DNA of 6,445 nucleotides. It comes from Flavobacteriales bacterium UBA5939 (GTDB lineage Bacteria; Bacteroidota; Bacteroidia; Flavobacteriales; Schleiferiaceae). Positions 5,601 to 6,445 of this stretch are shown here, piece by piece. Each line of letters opens with the position of its first letter. The stretch's first letter is position 1. The notes under the pieces are model-generated. The model saw nothing but the letters and a program-made list of their open reading frames with translations, was not told the origin of the DNA and did no database searches. Where the stretch lies: the NCBI GenBank assembly GCA_002430755.1, contig DJCX01000013.1, positions 1 to 6,445 of the forward strand, in the 5' to 3' direction. Both the position numbers and the translations under genes were made by a program.

Positions 5601-6445
5601 GCCTGCATGCGTATCGCTTCCACCGGATCTAATCTAGAAGCCATCCATGCTGGAATAAATCCAGAAAGCAATCCAATAATCCCACTCAGACCAAGTCCTA
5701 CGATAATATTTCTTGTGCTTAAGAAAATGTCGAAATCAAAGGCTTTTGCAGCTGCCAAAGCACCGAGATAAACCAGGAACAATCCAGCAGCCCCTCCCAG
5801 CAGACACAAAACGATACTTTCAGTCAAAAACTGAATCAAGACCACGAAGTTTTTTGCACCCAATGCTTTTTGGATACCAATTTCGTTGGTACGTTCACGG
5901 ACACTCACGAACATTATGTTGGCAATCCCAAAACCGCCTACAAGGATGGAAAACCCACCAATCACGGTACCCACAAGACCTAATACTCCAAACAATCCGT
6001 CCAATTGATTGGAAATCAAAGAAGGGTCGTTCAGCGCAAAATTATCGTCCGCACCTGGACGAAGGCGACGAATAGAACGCATCAAACCTGTTAATTCGTC
6101 TTTCAATTGAGCCAGCGAAATCCCTTCCTTCGCACTGACCATGATAAGGTTGCCGTCGTTTTTGTCTGTATTCACTACGGTTCGAACGAACTTAAACGGC
6201 ACAAGGACCATCTTATCGTAGCTCTGTCCGACCAAGCTCTCTCCTACCTTTTCAAAAACACCAATGACTGTTAATTTCTGTCCACGAATAGATATCTGTT
6301 CACCCAAGGCGCTTTCGCCTCCTGGAAACAATCCTTCTTCGATGTTGGCTCCGATGATACAATAGGATTTTCCCCCATACATTTCATTTTCCGTGAAATA
6401 GCGTCCTTCCTTAAGGTCAAAATCCCAGATCTGATTGTACTCGTA
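5597..6445 (-). CDS. MacB/FtsX-type ABC transporter permease, C-terminal part (start outside window)
   Basis: The frame stays open to the right edge, giving 282 visible residues; the Met encoded at 6380-6382 is internal, because GRYFTENE just before it is part of the conserved MacB periplasmic core. Visible residues 1 to about 145 are the end of that domain ('GRYFTENEMYGG', 'IIGANIEEGLFPGGESALG', 'VIGVFEKVG'). An FtsX domain follows, with hydrophobic spans at about 151-181, 207-234 and 246-265. Between the first two lies the coupling motif ERTNEIGIQKALGA (184-197), which contacts the ATPase subunit in MacB-like systems. The C-terminal IPAWMASRLDPVEAIR is typical. Family members are about 400 residues long and use ATP hydrolysis on a partner to drive periplasmic work or export (peptides, lipoproteins, antibiotics). 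The ATPase gene and substrate lie outside the window, so the transported molecule is unknown. The TAG stop overlaps the GAF gene's TAA. Confidence 0.93.
   Translation of the reverse strand, partial: YEYNQIWDFDLKEGRYFTENEMYGGKSYCIIGANIEEGLFPGGESALGEQISIRGQKLTVIGVFEKVGESLVGQSYDKMVLVPFKFVRTVVNTDKNDGNLIMVSAKEGISLAQLKDELTGLMRSIRRLRPGADDNFALNDPSLISNQLDGLFGVLGLVGTVIGGFSILVGGFGIANIMFVSVRERTNEIGIQKALGAKNFVVLIQFLTESIVLCLLGGAAGLFLVYLGALAAAKAFDFDIFLSTRNIIVGLGLSGIIGLLSGFIPAWMASRLDPVEAIRMQA

Noticed and set aside
5597..6382. Met encoded at 6380-6382 as the start of a short permease
   Set aside because: Reading continues upstream to the window edge with conserved MacB-type sequence (GRYFTENE), so the gene is cut by the window and is not a short form.

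Overview
The window looks like chromosomal DNA of a gliding or T9SS-bearing member of the Bacteroidota, probably a Flavobacteriales-type lineage. Three things support this. There is a PorP/SprF gene beside a gene with a T9SS type B (gliding motility-associated) C-terminal sorting domain. No start codon has a convincing Shine-Dalgarno sequence. The divergent promoter region matches the Bacteroidota pattern TTG-N17-TAnnTTTG. The genus cannot be fixed from the sequence alone. Nothing suggests a phage, insertion sequence, CRISPR array or RNA gene. Coding density is very high; the only non-coding stretches are about 94 bp (1402-1495) and 125 bp (5020-5144).

Layout. Bases 1-763 (+) hold the C-terminal end of mfd, the transcription-repair coupling factor. 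It overlaps by one base (TAATG) a DinB-like four-helix protein gene (763-1401, +). A strong two-way hairpin terminator follows at 1438-1474 and separates this pair from a convergent pair on the minus strand. That pair, read from 5019 down to 1496, is a large acidic secreted protein with Ig/PKD-like modules and a type B T9SS sorting domain, then, 2 nt later, a PorP/SprF outer-membrane protein. The PorP/SprF protein carries an unusual C-terminal extension: charged helix, Ala- then Gly/Asn-rich linker, and a SPOR-like domain. A short divergent promoter region (5020-5144) separates it from a GAF-domain protein of the free methionine-(R)-sulfoxide reductase type (5145-5600, +). The stop codon of that gene overlaps the stop of a convergent MacB/FtsX-type ABC transporter permease (5597-6445, -), whose N-terminus lies beyond the right edge.

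How the genes work together. The central operon reads as a dedicated secretion pair: a surface or adhesin-like cargo with a type B sorting domain, and its PorP/SprF partner. In other Bacteroidota (SprB/SprF is the model) such partners are needed for type B cargo to be exported and held at the surface. The SPOR-like tail here would place a peptidoglycan-binding module in the periplasm and could anchor the outer-membrane complex to the cell wall. The mfd/DinB-like, GAF and permease genes are housekeeping or stress functions with no evident link to this pair, except that the GAF gene shares the symmetric divergent promoter region with it.
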